DNA of 6,060 nucleotides from Gammaproteobacteria bacterium. Lineage in GTDB: Bacteria; Pseudomonadota; Gammaproteobacteria; S012-40. This document shows positions 4,682 through 6,060 of the stretch, one piece after another. The position numbers and the translations under genes were made by a program. Every line of letters starts with the position of its first letter. Position 1 is the stretch's first letter. The notes under the pieces are model-generated. The model was not told where the DNA came from. It saw only the letters and a program-made list of their open reading frames with translations, and ran no database searches. Location: positions 1 to 6,060 of the forward strand of contig JAOUPJ010000223.1 in the NCBI GenBank assembly GCA_029879945.1, in the 5' to 3' direction.

Positions 4682-6060
4682 CTAACTGCCCCATGCCGGA
4701 CTATCATCTTTCACATTTGGTGTATTGGTAATATTGGTGAGTTCTGTGCCATCGATAGTAATGGTATAGATCTCAGTGGCATTCGTTCCATCTGCGCCGG
4801 CAAAGGCGATTTTGTTTCCGTCGGGAGACCAAGTCGGCTCCCACGCCTTCTTGAGTGGGCCATTGCCACTATAATTGGTGAGCGCCTTGTTCTCGCCTGT
4901 TACTGTGTCGTAGATATAGATGTTTCTGTTTTGTCCCTCGTAGCGATCATAGACGATCTTTTTGGAATCCGGTGACCACGAAGGGTTTTCCATCAAACCC
5001 GATACAGGAATATTGGAAACACCATTACCTCTGGCATCGGAAATTTTAAGGGTTGAGTAACTGTAATCCTCGGCGAGGGTCACAAACACCATTTTGCTTC
5101 CATCGGGAGAAATGCTGACTTGGCTATTGAGGCCAACACTATTGGTGAGCTGCTCTTCTTCGCTGCCATCAAAATTGGAACGAAATAAGACGACATCCCA
5201 GTAAAATTCACCCTCCCGCTGAATAGACTTCTCGTAGTAGATTTTGCCCAACTTTTCCGAAATCGATGGACGGTATGCCCCTTCAACCACCAACGTTGAT
5301 GAATTACGTGACCTATATTGGATAAAGATGCCATTGGTAAACTGGGCGCTCGAACCAAAACCAGTCGATTTCTCGCCCAGGAAGGCGACGATTTGAGTAC
5401 CCGGAACGACTGTGGGAGTTAGGGCAAAGGTGTGTTCAAAGATATCCGTTTCGGCTTTGTAGTTAGATCCATCCGGAGCCATAGAGGCGATAATCTCTTC
5501 ACTGCTATCAATCGTCACGAAAAAGATCCGTGCATCGACGAGTTCACCGCAATCAGCAAACAAATAATTTCGGTTTTCTTCGCTCAAGGCAGCCAGGTCG
5601 CCGCTAAACAAAAAGGAGTGGGAGTAATAACAGAGTATGGCCCTGTCAGACATCTCGTGTTCCACGAAGCGCCTACCTGAACCATTGACTTCAACGGTTT
5701 CACTATCGAGGGTGTCACCATTTATATTGAGATCAAATGGTCGTGTATTGTTACCACCTTGATGCACATCACCGTTGAGATCAAATCGGCCATAGTTATA
5801 GTCAGTGTCGTCACCTATTGCTTCTGCCGCTTGAAACGCAGCGATATAGGCTTCGATATCTTTGTTATCGAAAACGCCATCGCCAGCACCTACGGTGCTA
5901 CCCCCTGCCACATCCAAAATGGCTGCTCTGACTGGTGCATCGTTAAAGCTATCCAAAGCAAGAACTGCTTTATAGGGCCGAATGATTTGAGAAGGTTTAG
6001 TAGTCGCACAGCCATTGTCATCGGCAACCACACTCTCGGTGGTGCTGCGAATGATGGAAA
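4682..6060 (-). CDS. Secreted-type protein with dockerin/EF-hand-like segment and C-terminal PD40 (TolB-like) propeller repeats (5' end missing)
   Basis: The reading frame stays open to the window edge, giving 458 codons here with the N-terminus outside. A GTG at 6031 is possible, but no signal peptide or ribosome binding site supports it. Counting from that codon, residues about 25-110 hold an EF-hand/dockerin-like pair: D51-G-V-F-D55-N-K-D58, then D84-L-N-G-D88 and FDLNINGD (99-106), likely calcium ligands. Residues about 120-255 are an unrecognised beta-rich region with Cys134 and Cys161. From about 260 the sequence is PD40/TolB-like, with SISPDGSKMVF (306-316), PSWSPDSKKIVY (350-361) and PTWSPDGNKIAF (399-410). 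A last half-repeat, DDSPAWGS, comes just before the TAG stop. About four blades are visible, fewer than the six of TolB. TolB-like blades usually bind proteins or ligands, and an extracytoplasmic location is likely from the calcium-type motifs. It is not TolB itself, since no TolB N-terminal domain or tol-pal genes are seen. The lipoprotein gene follows 56 nt downstream. Confidence 0.85.
   Translation of the reverse strand, partial: SIIRSTTESVVADDNGCATTKPSQIIRPYKAVLALDSFNDAPVRAAILDVAGGSTVGAGDGVFDNKDIEAYIAAFQAAEAIGDDTDYNYGRFDLNGDVHQGGNNTRPFDLNINGDTLDSETVEVNGSGRRFVEHEMSDRAILCYYSHSFLFSGDLAALSEENRNYLFADCGELVDARIFFVTIDSSEEIIASMAPDGSNYKAETDIFEHTFALTPTVVPGTQIVAFLGEKSTGFGSSAQFTNGIFIQYRSRNSSTLVVEGAYRPSISEKLGKIYYEKSIQREGEFYWDVVLFRSNFDGSEEEQLTNSVGLNSQVSISPDGSKMVFVTLAEDYSYSTLKISDARGNGVSNIPVSGLMENPSWSPDSKKIVYDRYEGQNRNIYIYDTVTGENKALTNYSGNGPLKKAWEPTWSPDGNKIAFAGADGTNATEIYTITIDGTELTNITNTPNVKDDSPAWGS

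Noticed and set aside
6029..6031. GTG at 6031 as the true start of the PD40 protein
   Set aside because: The frame continues open to the window edge, no ribosome binding site precedes it, and the protein would lack a signal peptide expected for its domain types.
4682..6060. The PD40 protein as TolB of the Tol-Pal system
   Set aside because: The repeats are TolB-like, but the domain before them is calcium-motif/beta-rich and not the TolB N-terminal domain. The neighbours are not tolA or pal.

Overview
The window looks like chromosomal DNA of a Gammaproteobacterium. The best evidence is a LeuC protein that aligns nearly end to end, from memory, with the enterobacterial enzyme. It is followed by leuD and shows Gram-negative features: Shine-Dalgarno-led genes and a lipoprotein with the sorting signature of an outer-membrane protein. 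Species cannot be read from the sequence. No RNA genes, CRISPR arrays, insertion sequences or phage genes were seen.

Layout. (1) Positions 1-1423, minus strand: the first four codons of leuD (cut by the window edge) and complete leuC. These are the two subunits of isopropylmalate isomerase in leucine biosynthesis, tightly spaced and probably translationally coupled. (2) Positions 1424-1613: an AT-rich divergent control region. (3) Positions 1614 (or 1599) to 2561, plus strand: an orphan regulator with a GNAT-like N-terminal half and a LuxR-type helix-turn-helix near the C-terminus. (4) Positions 2562-2657: a convergent intergenic gap with an imperfect inverted repeat that may end transcription in both directions. 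(5) Positions 2658-4625, minus strand: a 655-residue multidomain lipoprotein made of beta-sandwich modules. (6) Positions 4682-6060, minus strand: a large secreted-type protein, open at the window edge, with a dockerin/EF-hand-like calcium-binding segment and a C-terminal PD40 (TolB-like) beta-propeller segment.

How the parts relate. leuC and leuD work together in leucine synthesis. The divergent regulator shares their control region, so it may control leuCD, itself, or neither. The lipoprotein and the PD40 protein are co-directional, 56 nt apart with no visible terminator between them, so they may form one operon for a cell-surface or periplasmic function. That function cannot be named from sequence. 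The window shows no clear defence, mobile or biosynthetic system. The least explained parts are the GNAT-like/LuxR regulator beside leuC and the lipoprotein/PD40 pair.
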